Source of the DNA: Stercorarius parasiticus
Taxonomy: Eukaryota; Chordata; Aves; Charadriiformes; Stercorariidae
Reading direction: 5' to 3'
Length of the DNA stretch: 64,000 bases
Assembly (NCBI GenBank): GCA_013396915.1
Contig: VWZL01000593.1
Location: 344,711 to 408,710, forward strand
Positions within the stretch are counted from its first letter, which is position 1, and the number at the start of each line of letters is the position of its first letter. Shown one piece after another: positions 40,275-50,984 of the stretch. The notes under the pieces are model-generated. The model was not told the origin of the DNA, ran no database searches, and saw only the letters and a program-made list of their open reading frames with translations. The position numbers and the translations under genes were made by a program.

Positions 40275-40366
40275 GTTGATGGTGCTGAAGAATCCACCAA
40301 ATCAGGTGAAAATAAAGCAACCAGTAAGTTCCAGTCCATAGGAGTTCAAGTAGAGGAGGAGAAGTG
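40275..40366 (+). CDS. DLGAP1: DLGAP1 coding exon: tandem LC8-type motifs
   Basis: The acceptor is TTTCTTTTAAG ending at 40274 and the donor is a near-perfect GTGAGT at 40367. The 92-base exon starts in phase 0 (GTT GAT) and leaves two bases (TG) for a cysteine codon completed by the next exon. It encodes 30 residues: VD completes the preceding GIQ to give GIQVD, then a disordered acidic linker, then SIGVQVEEEK with a second motif of the same type. GKAP is known to bind dynein light chain DLC2/LC8, and GIQVD-like sequences are established LC8 ligands (nNOS is the classic case). That these copies bind LC8 is inferred. The length is not a multiple of three, so skipping this exon alone would shift the frame. 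Confidence 0.95.
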
Positions 40367-41820
40367 GTGAGTAAAAGTTAATACTGTTTTTCTAAAGTAA
40401 ATAATTATGCCGCAACTAATTTTTAAGAGCCCTAGTTCCTGCACGCACAACCATATAAACCTGCTTCCTGGATGAACTGTTAGATCACCCAGCTGAAAAG
40501 CTGAGTCTTATAAAAGCTGTAGCTCTTATTTCTCAGAGGGGATTTTTCAAGACCAGTGGGAGAACTGGAACAAAAGTGCCACATATTTTGAAGGTCAATA
40601 TACGTTTCATAAACCCTTTTTCCCCAGAAAATACACCTAAACAGTGGAAGGTGATGCAGCTGGAGCATTAGTCTCGGGATGGCTGCAGCAGCATAGAGTT
40701 GATGGGGAATTTTACCTTGTTTTTCAGCAGAGTAATTTCAGCCACGTGGAGCAGCGCAGTGGTAGAGCCAAACTGATTGCTTTTGCTCAGGTATCTCGCC
40801 CAGACATCTCTGCATTACAATGGCTCCCTTGCAAAAAATCGTTGAGATTAAAAAGCAAGCCTGTAAAACTCGGTTCTCTCTCCAATCTGCAGCGTAACCT
40901 GAATTAGTAAACAAATACGCTCCAACAAAAAATGAAAAAAGATATAGAATAGTTGATGTCTTCAAGGGTTATGTTTCTTCTGGATGACAAATTGCAGTTA
41001 CACTGCAGGGCAGCATAACTGCGCATGGCCCTTTCCAGCCACAGAACGTTTCCGAGTGCTTGACCACATCTGCAAACCCTAATTCTTGCCCAAAGCTGGA
41101 CTCGGGGGCTATAGAGAAGCCGGACTCTCCCCTGGCCTCTTGAGCGTGGAGACCTGCCCGGTGCCGCTGCGGCTGCAAGCGCCCACCCAAACCTTTGTTC
41201 ATTTTTCCCAAGCCGTTTGGGCACAGGGAAACTTTCGGATCCTGGAGCCATTTTGTTGATAACTCGCTGTACCTTATCGCAGGAGAAGCCTTGGGGCAGT
41301 ATCACTTGTTGGCAAGGGAAGAGTTGCCCTTGCAATCTCTCCAGAGAAAACCTGGGTGCAGCAAACCCAAGCTGACAAAATTAGGGCCCTCTGCCCTCCT
41401 CCGGCCCGCTGACTGCAGTAGCGAGTAGAGGAGATGTCCGTTTTCACACTGTTTTCTTCCCGCGTCTGCTAAAAATACTCAAAAATAACATGTTATCTAC
41501 ACCATTTTCAATTCAACAAAATCTGCCCATAAAGTAGCAGAGTATTTTCCTGTGGTTTTGAAAGGCTGAAGTGATTTCAGCAAAAAGAAATGTGATTTTG
41601 CAATGACCCTGCTAGGCTGTTACCAAGTTCCTCATTAACCTGCTAAAACATCTCTTGCTGGCAGACATTTCTTTATGTGTTAGACCTTAGCCCCATTTAC
41701 CCACAACTCTTCCAGCACTAGATAAATGAGCACATTAGAATAGATGCTGAAGGACCATTTCCCTTCAGCCTGAGCACAAAGGAAATAACTACCCCAAAAG
41801 CCCAACCCTCCCCCTCTCCT

Positions 41821-41869
41821 CAAAAAAAAAAAAAAAAAAAACCCAAAAAAAACAGAAAAACAAAGAAAT
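41821..41869. repeat. A-rich low-complexity tract
   Basis: Runs of A are interrupted by CCC, C and G. The preceding CCCTCCCCCTCTCCTC is pyrimidine-rich. It may be the tail of an unrecognised retrocopy, but no body was identified. Confidence 0.85.
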
Positions 41870-42187
41870 GGCTGTTTGTAAATACCTTACTTCCGAAGTC
41901 CTCTTTCTATTGCAGTTTTTATTGCTCCAGAGAAAAAGGTAAGGTTTGCCTGTGAGAGTCTGCCCTGAGAAAGCAATATTTCTGCATTACCTACTGACAG
42001 CTGTGTTTGGGGGTTTCCTTGCTGATAAAGTTGAGGTTGCTGCTGTTTGGAGCAGACGGGCAAGCAGCAATCTATCATGGACTTTCAGAAGTGAACTGGC
42101 TGATAAAGGACAGCCCCTAATCCTTAGAAAATGAGTGCACTCAAGACACAAAGGGCTTATCATCACAGTTTGGCACTCATATTCCTT

Positions 42188-42206
42188 CTTTTTTTTTTTT
42201 TTTTTA
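42188..42206. repeat. Poly-T tract
   Basis: A homopolymer run of T in the intron with no associated element. Confidence 0.85.
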
Positions 42207-43786
42207 ACACAGCAGAGCACAATGTATTGATTATCTGTTACAGGAATAGAATTGTAAATACACTGCATTCTTCCCTGCCCCTGCACCATAACATCTGCAG
42301 AGCCTCAGAAAAGCCCTTTTGAGTTGAATCTTTGACAATTGAATGTTTTTAAAAACCTTTCAGGCTTCAGAAATGTTAAATAAATATAAAATAAGAAGAG
42401 AATAATGACACAGCAAAGAGGATAAATACAATAAATTGATCATGTTTCCGTGCCAATTTAAGCTATTGAGTGCAGTGTTACAAAACAAGAAAGCTCTTTG
42501 CTTAATGCACCAAAAGCCTACCATGCAAAATCTGTTTCACTCCTCTTCTTTGCTTCCTGCTCCTTCCTCCCCCTTTCCCTCACCTCATAAGACTGTCATT
42601 CTCACACTACAAAGTCTTACCTCCTTTTAAATATTCCTACTTCTGTGCTTGGACCAAGTAAGCAAAAGATTTTGCCTCCATTTCTTGATCTAAGTAGCTC
42701 AAAAACAGAGCATCTTCAGAGGACAGCTCTATCTCTTCCATCTTCCATCTCGACTCAGACCTTTCATTAGCCCTTCACTCTCTGTAACCTGGGCTTCCTG
42801 CCAAGACAAATGACTCGGAGTCCTCCTCCTCCTTCTCCTCTTGTACTGCTCAAAGGATAAATGTGCCTACCGCTACCTGACCATATTACAACTGGATCCA
42901 TCACCGCTATTCATCTCACCCTCAGTTCTATGTGCTGCCTGCTCTCAAGAATCTTTTTCATACCCATTCCCTAAATGCAGCTCTACAATTCCTAGCAGAG
43001 TACCTCTGTCCAGTCCTTCTTGTGGAAAAAAAAATGGTATGTATTTCTTTCAACAGTAACCTCATGATCTTCCTGCTGTTATTCTTTTATCTCTCACCTG
43101 ATGTCCCCCATGATGCTAGCAAAACACCCACCAAAATGCTCTTCCCCTTTCCTCACATGACCCACCCCTTCCAGGGCAGTTTTGAAACGTGTATCTAATG
43201 AAGCTGATCAGTGCAATCTCAGGGCACTTCCATTTCTGTCCATTTCTGTCTGTCCTTTCTCTCTACCTACGACTTCTTCTTGACCTCAGGGGACCACCTC
43301 CCATTCCTCACTTACAGAAGGTAATTGAGATATTGGAAGTCAACCAGTTCTACTGAACCAGAAAAGAAGTCATATATCGTGCCAGGCCAATTAGCACATG
43401 TTCTTATTGAACAAGGGGCTTTTAGTCCCGTAGCTCTGTAATCGCTTTTAGTCACTCTTGCATTTTACCTTGTCTGCCCCAAGATCTCCTCCTGTTACAT
43501 CGTCACCCCCAAAATTGCCTTGCTTATTGCTCCTAGTCATACCATCAGCTGGTAAGTGTAATTGGTTTACCACCACAAGAATTTATGAATGCTGAAACAG
43601 TGGTAGTTTCTGAAGTAAGAACACTGCCATGGGACACTAAGACTAGAATACATACGGTCCTTCTCCATTTTCTCTGGCTTCTGTGGGGTCCCCACCTCTT
43701 GGTGTGACATACAGTGTGGTTTACCACACCATACCTCTTGATGTGGTGTAAAGTAAAATGATCTGAAATTCTGGAGGAGTAACATT

Positions 43787-43843
43787 AAAAAAACAAACAA
43801 ACAAAAAACAACAACAACAAGAAAAAACAATAACCAAAAAGCC
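43787..43843. repeat. A-rich (CAAA)n/(CAA)n tract
   Basis: AAAACAAACAAACAAAA passes into ACAACAACAACAAG just upstream of the CR1 fragment at 43848. Confidence 0.9.
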
Positions 43844-43847
43844 AGTG

Positions 43848-44275
43848 AAAGGGCTGGAAGGAACGTCCCATTAGGAGCAGCTAGGGACTTTGAGCTTGTC
43901 TAGTTTGGAGAAAAGGAGGCTTTGGGGTGATGTCATTGCTCTCTACAGCTTCCTGAGGAGGGGACGTGGAGAGAGAGGGGCTGATATCTTCTCCCTGGGA
44001 TCCAGTGATATGACATGTAAGACTGGTTCAAAGCTGCACCAGGGGAGGTTTAGACTGGACATTAGGAAGCATTTATTTACCGAGAGGGTGGTCCAACACT
44101 AGAACAGGCTTCCTGGAGAGGTGGTCAATGCCCCAAGCCTGTCAGTGTTTAAGAGGCATTTGGACAACGCCCTGAACAACATGCTTTAACTTTTGGTCAG
44201 CCCTGAATTAGTCAGGCAATTGGACTAGAAGATCATTGTAGGTCCCTTCCAACTGAAATAGTCTAGTCTAACATT
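43848..44275 (+). mobile_element. CR1 LINE 3' fragment
   Basis: The + strand retains the end of the CR1 RT region, for example SLEKRRLWGDVIALYS and [20 protein letters not shown]. It then has CTGTCAGTGTTTAAGAGGCA, TTTGGTCAGCCCTGAATTAG and AGATCATTGTAGGTCCC, ending in GTCTAGTCTA, a decayed tail. It is the same subfamily as the copy at 16449, judged by the shared 3' variant. Confidence 0.92.
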
Positions 44276-45811
44276 GCCATAAGGGATTAGAGTTTCTCTG
44301 CTAAGACTCTTAGTGATGATAAAAGACTACATGAGTGTGAGAAGAACTAGGCATAGAGTAAAGCCCACAAGATTGTGTAGCTTGAAGATGTACAGCCGAA
44401 GATCCTGACATTAGAAGACATGGTACCACATCTGCTTACTCCTTCTGGAGCTTGTTTTCTTCCGCTAACCTTAGCAGGGAAGCTCACAACCAAGAAAGAG
44501 TACAGCCAATGGGTAAAGTGAGGCAGGCTTAATTTAATGTAAGTGCCCCCGAGGCTCACCATGCATCAACTGGCTTGAAAACTAGACCTTTTCTGTGTTT
44601 GGGGTTTTTTTTTTAGGAAAGAAAGAAGTTCTCTGAGTTGAAATGTAAACATGTTTTTCAAGAGAAAGCAAAAGAAGACTTAGAAACCTTAGAAACGGAG
44701 AGTCAAATGCTGACAAGTGACCCTGTTGTTGTTGTTCAAAACACATCGTGCTGTTGTTCTCCATACTGGTTTATCCAGTCTGAGGTTTCATGGCTTTCTG
44801 CACCTTAGGCCAGGTATCTGCTGCAGTTCTCTGAAGCTGTAATTATTACACCTTGTGCCTGCAGGGCACAACTGATTACAAAAGCGCCAAGGCTGAAAGC
44901 AGAGGAAGAAGCAAATCTCTGTTTTTAATGATTACCAGCAATTTATGAAAACTTTTTTTTTTTAGCTAGACCTGTGAATGTTTTGTATGTATGTAATTGA
45001 AAATTTAGGCATTAGCTTCAGCAGCCCTCCTGTGGTACAGGGTTTTAACTGAGAGCAAAACAAAAAAAAAGACTCATGTGGGACACAAATGGTATTTTGT
45101 AAGGGTAAAACATCCTGGAAATGAGTGAGGAAGCTATGTCAAAGACTAAAATTACCATCTATTAGGTTGTTTATATAGATGTGCTGGAGGTAGGCAGATA
45201 GTGGGTGCCTTCCTGCATTTCCATTTTATTCAACATACATTTCCTTGGGAGTATTTTTTTAATTTTGAACTGATGCTATATTCTATTGTCAAGTTGTTTT
45301 TCTTTTGAAGACAGGCAGGTTACACAATCCAGTGCCAAGAATCTGTCGAGCAAGCCTGTAGCATACTCTTATATAGATAAAACAAAGGCAAAAAAGAAGT
45401 AGGTCATTCTGTTTTATTTGTTGAGCAGAGTCTGGTTTTGGTGGTACTAGCTCATATTGAACCCAGTTAAGAGTACACTCCTGAAAGCTTTGAAATGTAG
45501 TGCCTCCAGCAATACATCCTTTTGGCAAGCAGACCTTGATGTTTTCACATTTGGGGTTTGGTGTACACTGAAAAGCCAGGGTGTTAATTGAAAATACAAA
45601 TGGTCATCTAAAACAGAAGGACGACAGAGTCTACGGCACTGGGGAAAGTAGAAGGCGGCTGTGATGTGGAGGTAGGGGCACAGAGAAGAATGAGGCTGGA
45701 TTAAGGGATTTGCTTTTCTCTCCAGTGACCTGGAAGGTGTGGAAGAGTACACCGTGTACTAATGCCTCAGCTCCCAGTGAACCCTGACTAAATGACTGAA
45801 ATGAAATCCTG

Positions 45812-45882
45812 TGTGAGCATGTGCCTGTGTGGGCACACGTTTGTGTGCCTGTGTCTGTGTATGTGCGTGCATGCACGCACTT
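45812..45882. repeat. Degenerate (TG)n/(GTGC)n tract
   Basis: TGTGTGAGCATGTGCCTGTG and similar units extend into GTGCGTGCATGCACGCAC, with strong alternating purine-pyrimidine character (Z-DNA-prone). It is an old interrupted microsatellite. Confidence 0.85.
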
Positions 45883-46124
45883 CAGTGCAGATAAGGGATT
45901 TGTCAGGTCGGTGGCCAAATTAAAGCAATTTTAAAAAAACTAGCACAGACTGGACCAAAATATTTTCATTGTAATGTCAGCCGAAAGCTAAAGTCTTTCT
46001 AACCACTAATACCAGTCTAACAGCTTTTCTCTGCCAGGGGCCAGTAGCAGATGCTTAGAAAAAGTATAAAGGAGTGTGTGTAACGGAAAAGTATAAAGGG
46101 TGTGTATAAAGCACTACTTCTCCC

Positions 46125-46560
46125 AGTAGACCTTCCCAATTTAGCAGTCTGTTGTTCAGGGACTTCCTAAACCAGATATGACATCTGTGTAATAGCTCTT
46201 CCTGGACCTATCTCCTGTGAATTTGATCAGGTCCTCTTTGAACCTATTTTTACCTTTGGTTTTCCCAGGATCTTGTGGCAATTTAATTACACATTGTGTG
46301 AAGAAGTGCTTCCTTTTGCTAGATTTAAATCTTTAGGCCTCTAGGCCTTGCAACTGGCTGCCTTCCTCCCCACAGTTCTTGCACGCTGAGAAATGGTGTA
46401 ACATCACCTAGTCGGGATTTCACAGGGCTCTCATATCCCTCCTCAGCCATCTGCTTTCTAAACCAAGAAAACGCCTTCCTCCTATGGAAGCCATACCATA
46501 TCTCCAATGATCCTGGACAATCTCCAATTGTCCTCTCTTTTGCACTTTTTCTGCTGTATC
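46125..46560 (-). mobile_element. Ancient CR1 (turtle/crocodile-like type), minus orientation
   Basis: The + strand contains, in order, TTTGATCAGGTCCTCTTTGA, GGCAATTTAATTACACATTG, TGTGAAGAAGTGCTTCCTTT, GGCTCTCATATCCCTCCTCA, CTTTCTAAACCAAGAAAACG, CTATGGAAGCCATACCATAT and TGATCCTGGACAATCTCCAA. This is the antisense of an old amniote CR1 ORF2 C-terminus and 3' UTR, recognisable by 'tgtgaagaagtacttcctttt' and 'catatcccccctcagtcgtctcttt'. It is much more diverged than the other copies and older than the avian CR1 radiation. Confidence 0.75.
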
Positions 46561-48669
46561 AGTCCGTAGCAAAATGCTTTGCTCTGCTTGTCAAAGGATA
46601 AATACTACCGAGCTAAAGAGTTCTGCTCGCTCCATATTTTTCAGTCTGCTGCTGCGTATCGTACAACACTACAGTGGCATAACCGTGACTGTTGCATCAT
46701 TTAACAACACCTATTTCAAAAGAGCCGCAAGCAGCAGGTGCTACATTAAAATGTTTGTATTCTAGGCCATTATTAAAAAAAAAATACACACAATCTATTA
46801 TTAAAGTTTTCCAGGGATTGGTGTGTCTGAGAAGCTACTTGTAGCTTGCTTCTGCACAGGAACTGGTGTCTTTTATTAATCCAAGAACCCTTCTCAGCTC
46901 CTGTTTTGCTTTGCTCTACTCCTTTCAAAGCCTCAGATCAATAGCCATTAATTTCCTCCATCAGCAGGACCTGATACAGTCGTCTCTGAAGTGTGCTGCG
47001 CTCCTCCTGAGGTATCTGGATGCATCAGGTATATGGGACATCAAATTCTCCCTCAGCATCCTTCCATCTGCTCCCTCCCCAGCTGCAGACTAAATACACT
47101 TGATGAAGTTTTGCTGTCAGTTGCACTTGTTGATATTGCTCTTTGGTGGAAGGTGGAATATAAATGAATATAAATGAAAGGGAGTGAAATGGTGCCTAGC
47201 ATCCAGCTCCACTGTCTCCTCCGCATTTTCATTGCTGCTTGAATTACAACTAAAAATAGAACTGGTAAGGGCAAACGAGCCAAAATATCACAGGGAAATG
47301 GGTCCTAACACTGGTTTCAAGAGTAAATGTGAGATTGTAAACAAATTAGAAGCAAAGTACCAGCTGCGTGAGTACACAGGCATCCTGGATTAGTACAAAG
47401 GAGTGGGAATCTATTCAGTCCCTATTCAGTTCAAAACTATGTTCGTTCTGAAGCCTAAAAATTACTAATTTAGGTAACATATACATTAATTACTTTATGA
47501 TTCTACCTTCTTTGTCTCCTTTCATCATGGGGCAAGACATCTGCCTCTCTTGTATTTTTCCTGTGTTCTTCAGCACATCAGTTTCTCAAGTTACCCCGAC
47601 TCTAACTATTTGCCCACAGATTTCCCACTCATTCCCTCCACAATTTACTGCTTGGCATATCTGCTCTCACTACCACCCCCTGCAACAGGATTAGGTGTCT
47701 CTTACTCCTCACACTTCCCTCTGCTCCTTCTCCTATCAGCCTCTTCACCTCAGATACCTGGGACCGTAGAATTTGGAGTGCTGTTTACTTAAAGGAAAAA
47801 CACCCAAACCCAAAGCCCCCAACCTCCTCTCTCCCCTGCTTTTGTCTTTACCCTCAGGGTTTGCTCTCTGCCCTCAGAGGCTCCAACACAGGGAAGCTAT
47901 GCAAGGTGAAAGGAAGCTACCTACAGGGTTAGCAGCCATCATGATGAGGGTAACATAGGCAGCGACTGAGAATGCTAGCTTTGGTGAAAAAGAGAAGACC
48001 ATTTTGAAACTGAAGGTTGAATGTGTAAAACAAAACGCCTGAACACAGTGAATGGGTGCTAAAATTGTGAGAGATGGCAGTGGTGTTAGCGAGGTACATA
48101 ATTATGAAGAGTAATTATGAAGAAGCACTACAAAATACTTATCTGAGTTAAAAATACTCATCTTCTTTATAAATGGAGTGCATAACATTATGTAGATAGT
48201 TGATTCATCGGTATTACTTTGCGAACAGTATCACATATGTGATTTTTAAATGCGGCTTGTGAGTTTGGGTGTGCGACTTCAAAGGGGTGTGAGTTTTAAA
48301 AGTTGAAAGATAAGCCACTTCTTAAAATTGGGCCCCTTCCACTTTTCCTTAATTGGTAACCTAAAATCCTGAGCTACTGACACTATTAGCTGTCTCTTGG
48401 GCTCCCCTCTGGCTTTGTTAAACCACACAACAATTAGGGGTACTTGCCTCAATAAACAGTGAGCTTGCACAGAAAAAAGAGATGTTTGTTTGTTGGCTTG
48501 CAATGAGAAAAGAAGTTTATGCTGATCATTTCAAGAAAAAGCACCTGAGTTTAGCACTGAGAGCCGTGAGTGCCAGTCTTAGGAGGAGTGGCAGAATCTT
48601 GGTAAGTCCTTTCTTACCGAGTTACCTGGAAAAAGCTTTCTAAATATTTTATGTTTGTGGTCTCCAAAG

Positions 48670-49088
48670 CTTTCGCAGGTTTACACGATCTAATAGCGTA
48701 ACAACAGCCGTGCAAGCAGACCTGGATTTCCATGAGAACTTTGAAATAATCGACCCTCAAGAGGACAATACATGTTCTGGACAAATATCAAGACAATTTT
48801 CCCGAGATGCAAGCACCTCTACCGTTAGCATACAAGGGTCAGGAAACCATTACCACGCATGTGCAGTGGATGATGACTTTGATACAGATTTTGATCCGTC
48901 AATTTTACCTCCTCCTGACCCCTGGATTGACTCTATCACTGAAGATCCTCTGGAAGCTGTTCAAAGGTCAGTGTGCCCACGAGATGGCCACTGGTTTCTG
49001 AAGCTACTTCAGGCAGAGAGAGATCGTATGGAGGGCTGGTGCCAACAGATGGAGAGAGAAGAACGGGAAAACAACCTACCTGAGGACA
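48670..49088 (+). CDS. DLGAP1: DLGAP1 coding exon: phospho-rich linker and start of the GKAP homology domain
   Basis: The acceptor AG is at 48668-48669. The leading C joins TG of the previous exon to give Cys, followed by FRRFTRSNSVTTAVQADLDF, a third motif of the xVQxD type next to an RSNS site. Then come an acidic linker, an RDASTSTVS phospho-type stretch, the acidic DDDFDTDFDPS segment and PPPDPWIDS. From about RDGHWFLKLLQAERDRMEGW onward the sequence becomes helical and charged (QQMEREERENN), the start of the GH1 domain. The last base (A) begins an Ile codon finished in the next exon. The donor is consensus GTAAGT at 49089. The exon is 419 bases with 139 complete codons, matching the order known for SAPAP1. 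Confidence 0.96.
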
Positions 49089-50747
49089 GTAAGTAACTGC
49101 ATACAATAACATTGCAACTACAAGAAAGCATTTAATATAGGTCAGATTTACTCCAGCGAACTCCGTATCATACCCTTTCTTATTTAGCTAATGAAGCTAT
49201 GGTTGTGATTCTCAAAAGGACTGTATGTATGTATATAATAATCCTTATTAAAGTTGACAGGGAATGCAAATGCTCAGCACTTCTGAAACTCCAGAGGTAT
49301 TAGCTTTTGGGATTGCATAGTTCAATGGATAATTAGGAGATCGTGGTTAGAGATCTTGTAGTATTAATGTTAACTTTTCCATTTGAAATCACTTCTCATA
49401 ACCTTAGAATATAATTGAACAGATTCTGGTTCCTTTTCATTAAATTCATATTTTAGTTGCCTTTTTAAATGGTGATTGGCATCAGAGTCTTCAGATGCTT
49501 CTCCCAGCTGAGATTTCAGTTGTGCTTCCAAGTTGTTCTCCCTGTCTTCCCCTCTCCAGTCTCCCTTCATCTCCCCTGCAGTTCTGGTTCCTCTTTGATC
49601 TTCCCAGTAAAACAAGCTTTTTGTGTTCTGTGATAAAACACACACACATGCAGACTACATCTCAGCTGTCACTGCTGCCAGAAGTATTACCCCACCTGTA
49701 AGCTAATGGGAATGTCTAGTAAGTCTTCATTAATAAGAAGGGTTGGGTAGCTCACATCTTATTAATTCACTCTAATTAGGGAAGAAGAGCAGAACATGTG
49801 CCTCCCTGACTAGAATTTTTTCTCCCAGTAAAAATGGCAGGTTTTTCCATTTACTTCCATTACAAGGAGCAGTACTATTGATAGCTGTCAACTTTTGGAC
49901 ATAGGTAAACCTGTGAGTTTAGGAGCATGCTCCTTGTGAATGAAGCTTTTTCAAATTCTAGCGGGGAACTTCTAGGAAACACTAAGGAGCAGCTGCATAT
50001 AGAGAGTTCAATGTTGTGTAATTTAGGCACACCTAAGCGTATTTTCCTTGATATACAAATAACACTTTTTCAACCCCCAAATTAGCTCGTACCAAAGCAC
50101 GGACTACTACTTCAGCCCCAGCATTGCTTCTTCCAAATTTCTAACCCTCCCTCTCAAGATGGGAGGTGCTAGAATTATTTTGAGATGGGAACGTTTTGAT
50201 TTATGGAAGGAAAGGAATTAACACTGACAAAAAATATATTTTTTTAAATTCTTAGAAATTCACAAGCTGTTTCTGCTGGAACTTTCCATTCAACCCAATG
50301 AAAGAAATAACCATAGAGAAGTTTGATCTAGATAGTTAAAGTTAGACACTACTGTAAGCAACTGTAAATTAACTTCTAATGGAAAGTATGAAATAACATT
50401 AAGGTATGTTAAGGCTTTCTATTTCTACAAAATTTCTGTTATATAACAGGCTAACGATTTCTTCTGAGGGAAAAATATAGAAGGATTAGCCTTCAAAGCA
50501 GATCCAGATTCCCCAAGTTTTAGAGTATTTGAACCTCAATTTTAATTTACATCATCAGTACATTCAAAAGTCTCTTTGAACATGTATCAAAATAGAAAGG
50601 TTTTCTGTTGTTAGTATGCAAGAAATAAACTGCATGAACTAAGAGATTTTAGATTGAAAAAGAAGTGTGAACACATAACAGATAGGAAATACACAACATT
50701 TGTAAGTCCAAGCCACAAAACCCACTTGCTTTCTCTTTGCCACAACA
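49089..50747. other. DLGAP1 intron, first part, after the exon at 48670
   Basis: The intron begins with consensus donor GTAAGT and is AT-rich. A CT-rich patch lies near 49500-49620. No exon or mobile element was recognised before the CR1 copy. Confidence 0.65.
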
Positions 50748-50984
50748 ATTTCGATTGGACATAAGGAAGATGTTTTCTACGATGAGGGTGGTGAGGCACT
50801 GGAACAGGTTGCCCAGAGAAGCTGTGGATGCCCCATCCCTGGAAGTGTTCAAGGTCAGGCTGGATGGGGCTTTGAGCAACCTGGTGTAACAGAAGGTGTC
50901 CCTGCCCATGGCAGGGGGGTTGGAATAGATGATTCTTAAAGGTCCCTTCTGACCTAAACCATTCTGTGATTCTATGATTCTATG
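50748..50984 (+). mobile_element. CR1 LINE 3' fragment with three terminal octamers
   Basis: The + strand reads GGACATAAGGAAGATGTTTT, GGGTGGTGAGGCACTGGAAC, AGGTTGCCCAGAGAAGCTGT, CAAGGTCAGGCTGGATGGGG and CTTTGAGCAACCTGGT, then ends in ATTCTGTG, ATTCTATG and ATTCTATG at 50961-50984. It is a short 5'-truncated copy, close to consensus in its 3' UTR. Confidence 0.95.

Larger units (their letters stand above)
40367..48669 (+). other. DLGAP1 intron between the exons at 40275 and 48670
   Basis: An 8.3-kb intron containing two CR1 copies (43.85 and 46.1 kb), low-complexity tracts, a GC-richer patch near 41020-41420 and pyrimidine-rich stretches near 42540-43320 and 47490-47930. No other exon was recognised. 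Confidence 0.8.
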
